From: Dermabacter sp. p3-SID358
Lineage (GTDB): Bacteria > Actinomycetota > Actinomycetes > Actinomycetales > Dermabacteraceae
Direction: 5' to 3'
Length of the DNA stretch: 64,000 nucleotides
NCBI RefSeq assembly: GCF_025147465.1
Contig: NZ_JALXOZ010000013.1
Span: 1-64,000 of the forward strand
Under the pieces are notes generated by a model that saw only the letters and a list, made by a program, of their open reading frames with translations, searched no databases and was not told the DNA's origin. The position numbers were made by a program, and so were the translations under genes. This document shows, one piece after another, positions 8,506-16,546 of the stretch (its first letter is position 1; each line of letters starts with the position of its first letter).

Positions 8506-10523
8506 ACGCTTCCGACACGGGTCTCGAGAACCTGCTCACCTCGGCTGTTGCTGCGGTTGGCGGGGCCGATAGACCGGGGCAGCGTGCCATGGCAAGCGCG
8601 ATTGAGCGCAGCATCGATCTTCGCCGCCACCTCATTGCTCAGGCTGGCACAGGAACGGGCAAGTCTCTCGCGTATCTCGTGCCAGCGCTTAAGCGCGCGG
8701 TCGAGAGGGAGACACCAGTCGTCATCACAACCGCGACGCTCGCCCTGCAAAGCCAAATCGTGGAGAAGGATCTCCCTCGGATCGTTGAGGCGCTCGGAAC
8801 CGAACTCGGGCGGGTGCCGAGCTACAGCCTCCTCAAAGGGCGGGGGAACTACGTGTGCCTCCATAAGCTCGAAGGTGGCTATCCCGATGACCTCGATCCC
8901 GGCGCGCTCTTCGCGGAAGCCTCCGTGACGGGCGTGAAGAACGACTCCGAGCGCCTCGGAGCCCAAGTCCAGAGGCTCCGCGAATGGGCGCAGGTCACCG
9001 ACACCGGCGATCGCGACGAGCTCGACACTCCTGTCTCTGATCGCGCTTGGCGGCAGGTCTCCGTCACCGGGTCCCAGTGCATTGGCACCTCGTGTCCGTT
9101 CCACGACGAATGCTTTGCGGAGCGCAATCGGGCGCTCGCGCGCGAGGCAGACCTGGTGGTCACGAACCACGCCCTCTACGCGATTGACGCGTTCGACGGG
9201 CACGGGATCATCCCCGAACACGACGTCGTGATCGTTGATGAAGCCCATGAGTTCGTGGACCGCGTGACCTCGTCGGTTACGCAATCGCTTCACCAGGGCG
9301 CGATTCGCGGGGCCGTGCGTGAACTTCGCGGGCTCGGGATTACAGCTCTCGATCTCGATGATGCGGGGGCTGCCCTCGAAGAGGCGCTCGCGCCTCTTCC
9401 CGATGTACGCGTGAGGGGTGAGCTCGAACCGCGCTTGCGTGACACGCTCACGAGCATCCGTTCTGAGGCGGAATCCGCGCGCGACGAGGCAAAGAACGCG
9501 GGCGACACTTCCGACACGTCGACGATGGGGGCCCGCACGTCGGTTCGCGCGAAACTCGCCGAAATCATTAATGTGTGCGACCGCTTCCTCGCACCGCACG
9601 AAGACGACGTCATCTATCTCAACCGCAGTGAAGCACTCGGCCGCACCTTTATCGACGTCGCTCCTTTGAGCGTCGCGGGCCTCGTGAAGAACCGCATCCT
9701 CGACGAGCGCACCGCGATCTTTACCTCGGCAACGCTGGCCTTCAACGGGCGATTCGAGAGCGCTGCCTTCTCGTTCGGGCTCCGGGGCGAAAAACGGGCA
9801 GAGCTCGACAGTGACGTCGGCGCGAGCAGCGGGGAGGGACCTCGCGAGTGGTGGTCGGCGCTCGATGTTGGATCCCCCTTTGCCTATGCGCGTCAGGGGA
9901 TTCTTTACGTCGCGTCTCACTTGCCGGCGCCGGGCCGCGACGGCACCTCGAGTGCGATGCTCGAGCACATTGTTGAACTCATCGAGGCCTCCGGAGGCGG
10001 GGCGCTCGGGCTCTTTTCGTCCCGTCGCGCAGCTGAGGAGGCTGCGGAGCATGTCCGACGGATGACGGGCCGCACGGTGCTCCTCCAGGGTGAAGATTCG
10101 AACGCGGCGCTCGCGGGAAGGTTTCGGGACAACCGCGACGCGTGCCTCTTCGGAACGCGCACGTTCTGGCAGGGCATTGATGTTGCGGGGGAGGCGTGCC
10201 GCCTAGTGCTCATTGACCGAATCCCGTTCCCGCGGCCGGATGACCCGCTTGCCTCGGCGCGTCAGGAGCGGCACGAGCGACTTGGGCACAATGGTTTCTA
10301 CGAAGTCGCCGTCAGAGCTGCGGCGCTCAGCATGGCGCAGGGCGCGGGGCGCCTCATTCGCACGGAAACCGATCGCGGTATGGTCGCGGTGCTCGATTCA
10401 CGGCTCGCAACGAAATCCTACGGGTCGGTGATTCGTCAAGCGATTCCACCGCTATGGCCAACCCGTGATCCGGAGGCGGCCCTTGCCGCGCTCACGCGGT
10501 TGCGCTCCGAGCTCGCCGAGTAG
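8502..10523 (+). CDS. DinG/XPD-family ATP-dependent DNA helicase
   Basis: Superfamily 2 iron-sulfur helicase expected to unwind 5'-tailed DNA, D-loops or R-loops during repair. Walker A is GTGTGKS near residues 48-54, the DEAH box is at 246-249, and four cysteines between them (YVCLHK, then QCIGTSCPFHDEC) match the 4Fe-4S domain. The C-terminal motif QGIDVAGE followed by PFPRPDDP is typical. 673 residues, GTG start overlapping the hflX stop by four bases. It converges on lexA; no SOS box of its own is visible because it is read with hflX. YoaA-like and DinG-like members cannot be separated here. Confidence 0.88.
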   Translation: MNASDTGLENLLTSAVAAVGGADRPGQRAMASAIERSIDLRRHLIAQAGTGTGKSLAYLVPALKRAVERETPVVITTATLALQSQIVEKDLPRIVEALGTELGRVPSYSLLKGRGNYVCLHKLEGGYPDDLDPGALFAEASVTGVKNDSERLGAQVQRLREWAQVTDTGDRDELDTPVSDRAWRQVSVTGSQCIGTSCPFHDECFAERNRALAREADLVVTNHALYAIDAFDGHGIIPEHDVVIVDEAHEFVDRVTSSVTQSLHQGAIRGAVRELRGLGITALDLDDAGAALEEALAPLPDVRVRGELEPRLRDTLTSIRSEAESARDEAKNAGDTSDTSTMGARTSVRAKLAEIINVCDRFLAPHEDDVIYLNRSEALGRTFIDVAPLSVAGLVKNRILDERTAIFTSATLAFNGRFESAAFSFGLRGEKRAELDSDVGASSGEGPREWWSALDVGSPFAYARQGILYVASHLPAPGRDGTSSAMLEHIVELIEASGGGALGLFSSRRAAEEAAEHVRRMTGRTVLLQGEDSNAALAGRFRDNRDACLFGTRTFWQGIDVAGEACRLVLIDRIPFPRPDDPLASARQERHERLGHNGFYEVAVRAAALSMAQGAGRLIRTETDRGMVAVLDSRLATKSYGSVIRQAIPPLWPTRDPEAALAALTRLRSELAE

Positions 10524-10542
10524 CGATGCTTGCGATCGGTGC

Positions 10543-11211
10543 CTAGACGGCGCGGAGAACGGCGACGACCTTGCCGAGAATTTCGGCCTCGTCGCCGAGG
10601 ATCGGTGTGAAGGCGGGGTTGTGGGGCATAAGCCACACGTGGCCATCGCTGCGCGCGAAAGTTTTCACCGTTGCTTCGCCATCAATCATGGCGGCCACAA
10701 TCTCACCTTTTTCAGCCACCTTTTGCTGGCGGACGACGACCCAGTCCCCATCGCAAATAGCGGCGTCGATCATCGAATCTCCCTGGACCTTGAGGAGGAA
10801 AAGTTCGCCGTCGCCCACGAGCTGGGAAGGCAGCGCGAAGACGTCTTCGACCTGTTCCTCGGCCGTAATGGGAATTCCCGCCGCGATCGTACCTACGAGC
10901 GGAACGTTGACCGCGGGCGAGCCGGGCGCCTCGAAGTCGCTCGGGAGCGGATCGCCCTCATCGTCCATGTCCACGAGCCAAAGCGTGCGCGGGCGCTTCG
11001 GATCCTTGCGGATATAACCCTTGCGTTCGAGCTCGGAGAGCTGGTGCGAGACCGAGGACGGTGACTGGAGGCCGACAGCTTCTCCAATTTCGCGCATCGT
11101 GGGCGCATAACCATTCGCGCGGATCGAGCGTTCGATCGTGTCGAGGATGCGCTTTTGACGTTCGGTGAGCGCCGGGGCACTGGCTGACGCGCCGGGTCCT
11201 GAGGTGGCCAT
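10543..11211 (-). CDS. lexA: SOS repressor LexA
   Basis: Represses DNA damage genes and inactivates itself by RecA-stimulated cleavage. A winged helix-turn-helix lies at about residues 15-78. The cleavage site is A111-G112 in GTIAAGIP, with the catalytic dyad S146 (GDSM) and K183 (ATVKT). 222 residues, normal for actinobacteria. ATG 11211 follows GAAAGGATC. The divergent gap to the LysM gene holds at least three LexA boxes, so it controls itself and that gene. Its promoter region carries a 21-bp block also found before the spermidine synthase-like gene. Confidence 0.97.
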   Translation of the reverse strand: MATSGPGASASAPALTERQKRILDTIERSIRANGYAPTMREIGEAVGLQSPSSVSHQLSELERKGYIRKDPKRPRTLWLVDMDDEGDPLPSDFEAPGSPAVNVPLVGTIAAGIPITAEEQVEDVFALPSQLVGDGELFLLKVQGDSMIDAAICDGDWVVVRQQKVAEKGEIVAAMIDGEATVKTFARSDGHVWLMPHNPAFTPILGDEAEILGKVVAVLRAV

Positions 11212-11231
11212 GTGCCGATCCTTTCGGTGGG

Positions 11232-11252
11232 CGAGTTTAAATGTCTCACCCC
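11232..11252 (-). promoter_or_regulatory. 21-bp shared promoter block, lexA copy
   Basis: On the minus strand the block reads GGGGTGAGACATTTAAACT plus CG and is identical to 15993-16013. TAAACT (plus-strand 11234-11239) is a plausible lexA -10 box, with a short leader carrying AAGGA before the ATG. Confidence 0.55.
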
Positions 11253-11291
11253 CGTTGTTGAGTGGAGGCGTACCTCAAAGGTACCGGAACA

Positions 11292-11303
11292 GAACGCTTG
11301 TTC
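11292..11303. promoter_or_regulatory. LexA (SOS) box 1
   Basis: GAACGCTTGTTC matches the core GAAC-N4-GTTC of the actinobacterial SOS box, 80 bases upstream of the lexA ATG. Confidence 0.7.
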
Positions 11304-11317
11304 CAAACGTGTGTTCG
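11304..11317. promoter_or_regulatory. LexA (SOS) box 2
   Basis: CAAACGTGTGTTCG fits CGAAC-RNRY-GTTYG with one mismatch. It directly abuts box 1. Confidence 0.6.
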
Positions 11318-11325
11318 AAAGTGTC

Positions 11326-11355
11326 TTGACTTTTTCGAACGCGTGATCGTACGCT
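11326..11355 (+). promoter_or_regulatory. SOS-controlled promoter of the LysM division gene
   Basis: TTGACT (-35, 11326-11331) and TACGCT (-10, 11350-11355) are spaced by 18 bases. The spacer contains a third LexA box, CGAACGCGTGATCG (11336-11349, one mismatch), so bound LexA would block polymerase. Confidence 0.65.
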
Positions 11356-11388
11356 CGTCATGTAGTCAATCGAACAAGGATTCTAAAA

Positions 11389-11736
11389 ATGAGCACTTCC
11401 ACTTGTAGCGCCCAATCGGTTCGAAAAAATGTTCGCCTCCGCCTTACTCGGCGCGGCCGCCTTGTTGTGGCATCGCTTATTGCCGTCGCTCTCGCTTTGA
11501 TCATCGTCGTCGCCGGCGTCGTGTTGCTCTCGCCCTCGGCGGTTGCGGGCGCCGATGGCGCGGTCGCCTACACCACGGTCCGCGTTGAAGAGGGGCAGAG
11601 CCTCTGGAGCATCGTGTCGAACAACGCGCCTGCAGGCACCGACGTTCGTGACTACCTCATGCTTGTTCAGGACGTCAACGACCTCGAGGGGTCTGTTGTT
11701 CATCCGGGCCAGGAGCTTGCTCTTCCGAAGCTCTAG
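11389..11736 (+). CDS. ChiZ/YneA-like LysM protein, SOS division suppressor
   Basis: The 115-residue protein has a basic N-terminus, one membrane helix (about 25-50) and an extracytoplasmic LysM-like domain (about 62-113: TVRVEEGQSLWSIV ... VQDVNDLEGSVVHPGQELALP). Size, topology and divergence from lexA match Mycobacterium ChiZ (Rv2719c), Corynebacterium DivS and Bacillus YneA, which stall septation during DNA damage. An AAGGA ribosome site precedes ATG 11389, and a LexA box lies between its -35 and -10. The family members share little sequence, so the function rests on architecture and context. The following nrdR has its own -10 box. Confidence 0.75.
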   Translation: MSTSTCSAQSVRKNVRLRLTRRGRLVVASLIAVALALIIVVAGVVLLSPSAVAGADGAVAYTTVRVEEGQSLWSIVSNNAPAGTDVRDYLMLVQDVNDLEGSVVHPGQELALPKL

Positions 11737-11772
11737 CCCCAGTCCCGTGGCGGATGCTGGCGTGTGCCCTGG

Positions 11773-11778
11773 TAGAAT
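11773..11778 (+). promoter_or_regulatory. -10 box for leaderless nrdR
   Basis: TAGAAT ends six bases before the nrdR GTG and no ribosome binding site lies between. Confidence 0.5.
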
Positions 11779-11784
11779 CGCGGG

Positions 11785-12249
11785 GTGCATTGCCCATTTT
11801 GCAGGAATGAAGATTCGCGCGTCGTGGACTCGCGAACCGCTGACGACGGCATGACGATCCGCCGCCGCCGGCAATGCCCTGCGTGCAATAAGCGTTTCTC
11901 CACCACGGAGTCGGCCTCCCTTGCGGTCCACAAGCGCTCGGGCGTGAGCGAGCCTTTTTCCCGCTCGAAAGTCATTTCAGGTGTGCGCAAGGCTTGTCAG
12001 GGCAGGCCCGTCACCGACGATCAACTCGCTGTACTCGCCCAGCGAGTCGAGGAGGCGATCCGCCTCAAGGGCGTATCTGAGGTCGATGCCCATGATGTGG
12101 GCCTCGCGATTCTTCAACCGCTCAAGGAACTGGACCTCGTGGCCTATCTGCGTTTCGCGAGCGTCTACCGCGGCTTTGACTGCCTTGACGACTTTGAGTC
12201 GGCCATTCAGGAGCTCCGTGCGGAGAGCGAAGAGCCATCATCACGCTGA
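11785..12249 (+). CDS. nrdR: Transcriptional repressor NrdR
   Basis: ATP/dATP-sensing repressor of ribonucleotide reductase genes. The zinc ribbon uses C3, C6, C31 and C34, followed by an ATP-cone domain (about residues 49-139). 154 residues, typical. GTG start with TAGAAT just upstream and no Shine-Dalgarno sequence. Its place after lexA and the LysM gene is conserved in many actinobacteria. No NrdR box or nrd gene is seen in this window. Confidence 0.95.
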   Translation: MHCPFCRNEDSRVVDSRTADDGMTIRRRRQCPACNKRFSTTESASLAVHKRSGVSEPFSRSKVISGVRKACQGRPVTDDQLAVLAQRVEEAIRLKGVSEVDAHDVGLAILQPLKELDLVAYLRFASVYRGFDCLDDFESAIQELRAESEEPSSR

Positions 12250-12325
12250 ACGTGCATTTTCGGCGCCCGAGATTTCTGTGAAAAGTGGTCGGAGTCGCCC
12301 TGAAAACCCTGTATGATTTTCTTGG

Positions 12326-12359
12326 CCGATGGTCGCGGAGGGGAAGCCGCGGCCATCGG
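12326..12359. terminator. Hairpin between convergent nrdR and helD
   Basis: A 13-bp stem (12326-12338 with 12347-12359, one wobble) has an 8-base loop. There is no good T-run in either direction, so it may act as a bidirectional terminator or only as an mRNA 3' end structure. Confidence 0.5.
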
Positions 12360-12402
12360 TTCACTTATACGCGTCTGTTTTGCTGTTTCGCGGCGGAGCC
12401 TG

Positions 12403-14643
12403 CTACGCCCGAAGCCCGATGGGCAAATCTCCCGTAAAGACCACGCTGAGCGCCTGGGTTGGGCGGGTAAGTGCCACGTAGAGGTCATTGGCGCCGCGCG
12501 CGTGACTTTCAAGAATGTCACGGGGCTGCACGATCACGACCGCATCAAATTCGAGGCCCTTGGCATCCGTCGGAGTCATGATCGACACTTCCCGAGCAAC
12601 ACCCACGGAACCGCGCCCCACGGATGACTCGCCAAACACTGCAGAGGCGCCCGCCAACACTGCGTCAAGGTGCGCCTCGAGGCAGAGGATCGCAACGCGG
12701 CCACGTGTGAGGTCGGCGAGGGAGCGGGCCTCGGCGATCGTCTTCTCTACGAGGTGATCGGCGGAGCTCTCAACAAAGCGGACGTCGTGTTCCCCCTCGC
12801 GCACGCTCTTCACCTCTGTCACGCTTAGCCCGTGGGCCGCAGCGAGCGAGGATGCATGGCGCATGATTCGAGAGGGAGTGCGGTAATTGACCGTGAGCTC
12901 CTCGATGCTCGCGCGGTCGTCGATGAAGGGCGAAAGCGCGGCGTCCCACGAATCCGCCCCCGAGATCGAGGATGTCTGCGCGACGTCGCCCACGATCGTG
13001 AACGATTTCGTGGGATTCCTGCGCATAAGCGCGCGCCACATCATGGGAGAGAGCTCCTGCGCTTCATCGACGACGACGTGACCGTAGGTCCACGTGCGGT
13101 CCGCCGCGGCCCGCTCGGCGAGAGAGCGGCCATCGCGGCGCGCCCCGACCTGGGCGGCGAGCTCGGCAGCACTCACGATTCCCTCGGAATCGATCATGCT
13201 CAAGACCTTTTCGGCGTACTCGAGGTTTGAGCGTTCCGCCGCTCGGGCTTTCTTCTGCTCTCGTTGAGCGGCAGTGTCGTCATCGCCGAGGAGCTCGGCG
13301 ATCTCGTCGAGAAGGGCGACATCTTCGATGGTCCACTCGGCGTCCTTCGCGCGATGAAGAAGTTTCGCTTCGCGTGCACTCACGTGGTCGCCTGCGGCGT
13401 GAACGAGCCTCTCTTTACTCGCAAAAAATGACCGGGCAAAAGATTGCGGGGTGTAGGGCAGCCAGCATCGGTTAAGGGCGACCTTGACGTCGTGGCTTGT
13501 GCGCAAGTCGTGGATGAGGTCGGCGCGGTCCTCTTCAGCCCACGCTCGCTCGAGGCGCGTGAGCTCGGCGGTATAGGCCTCGACGAGGCGCTCGAGGGCA
13601 GCGCGCACGAACGTTGTCCGCGCGAGGTTGTGTGGCCTTCCGGTTGCCCTGGCTTCGGCGCGGGCGGCACGGACGTCCTCGGGGGTGAGCGTGATGTGCA
13701 CGCCGTCGATATTGAGATCGATGGGAGCCTTGGGAACTTGCTGGCGGGCCTTGACCGCGCGTCGCAGCACCTTGGCCATCGCGAGCGAGCCCTTCACGCG
13801 AGCGACGTCCTCGCGATCGTGGCTCTCGGCACGCACGCCCGGAACCAGTTCGCCCGGCGTGAGCGTCACTACCCCCGTTTCGCCGAGGCTCGGCAGCACG
13901 CGCTCGATGTAGCGGAGGAATCCGCGAGTGGGAGCGACGATGAGCACACCAGAGTGTTCGAGCCTCTTGCGGTGCGTGTAGAGCTGGTAGGCGGCGCGGT
14001 GGAGAGCAACTGCAGTTTTACCGGTACCGGGGCCGCCCTGCACGACGAGAGCCCCGCGCGTCTCGTGGCGGATGATGCGATCCTGTTCGGCCTGAATTGT
14101 GGCGACGATGTCGCCCATGCGCCCCGTGCGCTTCGCGGAAACCGCGGCGAGGAGCGCGCCTTCGCCCTGAAGGCTCGAGTGGTGCTCGTCGGAATCGAGC
14201 AGTGAACCGTCGAGAACATCATCTTCGATATCCACGACGGTACGCCCCGAGGTGACGAGGTGGCGCCGGAGGCGCACCCCGCCCGGGCACTTGGGGGTCG
14301 CCTGGTAGAAGGCGGCCGCGGCGGGAGCGCGCCAATCGACGAGAAGCTGGGTGCCCTCAGCGGTGAAAACGCCGATGCGGCCGATGTAGTGGCGGGTGGC
14401 GTCGGACCTATCCAGCCGACCAAAAATGGCATTCGACGAGACGGATCTGAGCAGTCCAATGCGATCCTCATAGAAGGTCGCGAAAGAGTCGCGCTCGCTG
14501 CGGTTTTGGTGGGTGCTCGCTGTTTGAGCGCCGATCACGCCCGAAAGCTGTGTTTCGAGGCGGGCAATTTGTTCGTCGATGCGTGCGTAGACTCGATCGG
14601 CGTAGCGCTGTTCGAGGGCGATTTGCTCGTCAGAGGAGGCCAC
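12403..14643 (-). CDS. helD: HelD-family RNA polymerase recycling ATPase
   Basis: Superfamily 1 (UvrD-like) ATPase of the HelD class, which strips stalled RNA polymerase from DNA; older annotations call it DNA helicase IV. An N-terminal coiled coil (about 1-60) is the arm inserted into polymerase. Walker A is GGPGTGKT near residue 205, and Walker B is [18 protein letters not shown] and [11 protein letters not shown] are the later helicase motifs. 746 residues, in line with actinobacterial class II HelD. GTG 14643 follows AAGGA by seven bases. A symmetrical inverted repeat lies in its promoter region. Confidence 0.85.
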   Translation of the reverse strand: MASSDEQIALEQRYADRVYARIDEQIARLETQLSGVIGAQTASTHQNRSERDSFATFYEDRIGLLRSVSSNAIFGRLDRSDATRHYIGRIGVFTAEGTQLLVDWRAPAAAAFYQATPKCPGGVRLRRHLVTSGRTVVDIEDDVLDGSLLDSDEHHSSLQGEGALLAAVSAKRTGRMGDIVATIQAEQDRIIRHETRGALVVQGGPGTGKTAVALHRAAYQLYTHRKRLEHSGVLIVAPTRGFLRYIERVLPSLGETGVVTLTPGELVPGVRAESHDREDVARVKGSLAMAKVLRRAVKARQQVPKAPIDLNIDGVHITLTPEDVRAARAEARATGRPHNLARTTFVRAALERLVEAYTAELTRLERAWAEEDRADLIHDLRTSHDVKVALNRCWLPYTPQSFARSFFASKERLVHAAGDHVSAREAKLLHRAKDAEWTIEDVALLDEIAELLGDDDTAAQREQKKARAAERSNLEYAEKVLSMIDSEGIVSAAELAAQVGARRDGRSLAERAAADRTWTYGHVVVDEAQELSPMMWRALMRRNPTKSFTIVGDVAQTSSISGADSWDAALSPFIDDRASIEELTVNYRTPSRIMRHASSLAAAHGLSVTEVKSVREGEHDVRFVESSADHLVEKTIAEARSLADLTRGRVAILCLEAHLDAVLAGASAVFGESSVGRGSVGVAREVSIMTPTDAKGLEFDAVVIVQPRDILESHARGANDLYVALTRPTQALSVVFTGDLPIGLRA

Positions 14644-14699
14644 GTGGGGTCCTTCCAGGATGGGACATGATCCGCTTGTGCGCTCCGCGTGAAGAGCAT

Positions 14700-14724
14700 A
14701 AGCGACATTCCATTATGGTCGCTT
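14700..14724. promoter_or_regulatory. Inverted repeat AAGCGAC-N11-GTCGCTT near helD promoter
   Basis: Perfect 7-bp arms lie 57 bases upstream of helD, next to a minus-strand TATGCT -10 candidate (plus 14695-14700). Operator-like spacing; regulator unknown. The rest of the 14644-14882 gap holds only the csp leader. Confidence 0.4.
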
Positions 14725-14832
14725 TCCATGAGCGTTCCAACCCGGGTTTGACTGCTCCTTCGCGAGAGCGATTGTGCTCGACACGCTGTGTGGAAACTGG
14801 GGGCGTGTGCGCGCGACGTGGAATGATGGCGT

Positions 14833-14852
14833 GTGCGCGTGTTTACGCGCAC
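14833..14852 (+). other. Hairpin in the csp 5' leader
   Basis: GTGCGCGT-GTTT-ACGCGCAC forms an 8-bp stem 30 bases upstream of the cold shock gene ATG. It could make the leader temperature-responsive; this is inference. Confidence 0.4.
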
Positions 14853-14882
14853 ATTGGTACGAGAAGTAAGGGGAGTCCACGC

Positions 14883-15089
14883 ATGGCACAGGGCTCAGTT
14901 AAATGGTTCAACGCCGAAAAGGGTTTCGGCTTTATCGAGGTTGATGGTGGCGGCGCCGACGTGTTCGTCCACCACACGAGCATCGAGATGGATGGCTTCC
15001 GCACGCTCGACGAGGGCCAGCGCGTTGAGTTCGAGGTCGTCGACGGCGACAAGGGTCCGCAGGCCGCGCACGTGCGTTCGCTCGCGTAA
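14883..15089 (+). CDS. Cold shock domain protein
   Basis: A 68-residue single cold shock domain (OB fold) RNA chaperone. RNP1 is KGFGFI (13-18) and RNP2 is VFVHH (27-31). ATG 14883 follows AAGGGGAG by about seven bases; the longer open frame upstream is not coding. A strong terminator follows directly. CspA-type, but numbering among paralogues cannot be assigned. Confidence 0.93.
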   Translation: MAQGSVKWFNAEKGFGFIEVDGGGADVFVHHTSIEMDGFRTLDEGQRVEFEVVDGDKGPQAAHVRSLA

Positions 15090-15109
15090 ATTCGCCTCAC
15101 GAGGCTTTT

Positions 15110-15141
15110 GTTCCGCACCTTTTGGGTGCGGAACTTTTTTT
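15110..15141 (+). terminator. Rho-independent terminator of csp
   Basis: A 10-bp perfect stem (GTTCCGCACC with GGTGCGGAAC), a 5-base loop and seven T residues. The T-run overlaps the stop codon of the convergent spermidine synthase-like gene. Confidence 0.92.
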
Positions 15142-15988
15142 AATGTCCGACGGTTGCTGCGCCAGCACCGCTGCCGAGTTCGACGATGCTTCCACCGCTT
15201 GCGAGCCTATCGACGGTCTTCTCATCCAGCGTGCGCACCGTGACGGCGTCGGTACGGATCGCGCGGCGCGCGGCGTCGCTCAGTCCTCCGGGCGTGTAGA
15301 TCGCGATGCAGTTGGAGCGGCGGCGCTTCTTGAGGGCACTCGGTTCGGCGATGAGCTCGATGTCGCCGAAAGCCTCGCGAAGCGTGATGATTTCGTCGGC
15401 GAGCTCCCTCTGATCCCGGTCCATGGCGATGTTCGCGAGAAACATGCCGTCCTCCTTAAGGATGCGCCGCTGCTCGCGCGCTGCTTCGAGGCTGCGCATG
15501 GGAAGGGGCGTTCGGGAATTGGAAAAGACGTCGCGGATCACGATGTCGAAACGTGCCGTGCGTAGCGTGGGGAGAACCGTGAAGGCATCGCCCTCGCGGA
15601 TAGCGACGCGGGGTGCGGCGGGAAGGTCGACCCATTCTCTTACGAGGCTGATGAGCTTCGCGTCGAGCTCGACCACGGAATTGCGTGAGGTGGGGAAGTG
15701 GTGGGCGAGTGCGCGGGGGAGCGAGGCGGCGCCGCCACCAAGGTGGGCGATGTTCAGTGCACTTTCGCGTGGGTAGGTCGCCGTGATGACCGAGGCGATC
15801 CACCTCATGTACTCAAATACGAGGTGTTCGGGATCGGGGTGAATGTGAGAGCTCTCCATGCCGTCGATGATCACGGTGTAGGAACCGTCCGTTTCAGGTT
15901 CGAGGCGCACTACTCCGTGGCTCGTTTCGATGTCTTCGAAGAAGGGCAGGTGGAGAGGGAGTCGGTTCGATCGACGGTTGCGTGCCAT
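15140..15988 (-). CDS. Spermidine synthase-like methyltransferase-fold protein
   Basis: The 282-residue Rossmann-fold protein of the spermidine synthase-like family common in actinobacteria. It has an N-terminal beta domain, the nucleotide-binding block AHLGGGAASLPRAL (about 81-94), an acidic VVELDAKL block and FDIVIRDVF. The classic DD(A/G)E(D) aminopropyl transfer region reads RDVFSNSR, so true polyamine synthesis is doubtful. TAAACT ends six bases before the ATG with no Shine-Dalgarno sequence, suggesting a leaderless mRNA from the 21-bp promoter block shared with lexA. Confidence 0.75.
   Translation of the reverse strand: MARNRRSNRLPLHLPFFEDIETSHGVVRLEPETDGSYTVIIDGMESSHIHPDPEHLVFEYMRWIASVITATYPRESALNIAHLGGGAASLPRALAHHFPTSRNSVVELDAKLISLVREWVDLPAAPRVAIREGDAFTVLPTLRTARFDIVIRDVFSNSRTPLPMRSLEAAREQRRILKEDGMFLANIAMDRDQRELADEIITLREAFGDIELIAEPSALKKRRRSNCIAIYTPGGLSDAARRAIRTDAVTVRTLDEKTVDRLASGGSIVELGSGAGAATVGH
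15146..15157 (+). repeat. 12-mer TCCGACGGTTGC, copy 1
   Basis: Exact copy at the 3' end of the spermidine synthase-like gene. Confidence 0.6.
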
Positions 15989-15992
15989 GGCT

Positions 15993-16013
15993 CGAGTTTA
16001 AATGTCTCACCCC
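15993..16013 (-). promoter_or_regulatory. 21-bp shared promoter block, second copy
   Basis: Identical to 11232-11252. TAAACT (plus-strand 15995-16000) ends six bases before ATG 15988, so this copy looks like a leaderless promoter. Confidence 0.6.
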
Positions 16014-16051
16014 TTTCCTATCGTCGTGGGTGTCGAGAAAGGGGAAGCGCA

Positions 16052-16507
16052 ATGACATCGACACCACAACTCACATTGACATCCGCGGCGCCTTCGGCGC
16101 TCAGGGAAATTCGGCAGCTTAACGCGGATCTGGATCGGCTCGAGGATCTCGAAGTCGTGATCCGCGGGAGTCTTGGAGAAGGGGACATGTGTGCGGCCGA
16201 GCGCTTTGAGCATGTTCACCGCGCGGCGCTCAAGGTTGCTGGGCTCGCGATTGAGCGCGCGAACGCGCAAAGGAAGCGCAAGCTTCCGCTGAACGTGTGG
16301 AAGGCGCTTGAACGCATGGGAGGAAAACATCGCGAACGTGCACGCGAGGCGGCGCGGTTCGTGGAGCTCCGCCGCGCCGCGGGAAACTACTGGGAACCAA
16401 CGGGCGCGATCGGTGAGCGCGACGTCCTCGAGCACGCCGAGCACACGCTCGCCTATCTCCACGAGGTGAAGGAGGAGCTTCTCGGTCTCGAAGCCCTCGC
16501 CGCCTGA
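16052..16507 (+). CDS. SAV_6107-family HEPN protein
   Basis: A 151-residue, all-helical protein. Residues 18-150 resemble the SAV_6107-type HEPN family that accompanies dinB in many actinobacteria. It contains ERFEHVHRAALKVAGLAIE and WKALERM segments, but I see no clear RxxxxH ribonuclease motif. ATG 16052 follows AAAGGGG. It lies 39 bases before dinB on the same strand, so co-transcription is likely. Role unknown. Confidence 0.65.
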   Translation: MTSTPQLTLTSAAPSALREIRQLNADLDRLEDLEVVIRGSLGEGDMCAAERFEHVHRAALKVAGLAIERANAQRKRKLPLNVWKALERMGGKHRERAREAARFVELRRAAGNYWEPTGAIGERDVLEHAEHTLAYLHEVKEELLGLEALAA

Positions 16508-16546
16508 GTGCATAGGATTACTGTTCGAGCGTGAGGAGGTGAGAGT

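Noticed and set aside
8502-10523. SOS box for the DinG-type helicase
   Set aside because: The gene is overlapped by hflX, and I found no box near either start.
11232-11252. RecA-independent DNA damage (PafBC-type) promoter
   Set aside because: The block lacks the TTGTCRGTG element at the right distance from -10.
14550-14882. Longer cold shock protein start
   Set aside because: The cold shock fold starts exactly at ATG 14883; upstream part is leader and hairpin.
15698-16051. N-terminal extension of the HEPN gene
   Set aside because: Overlaps a well-supported gene on the other strand; ATG 16052 has a ribosome site.
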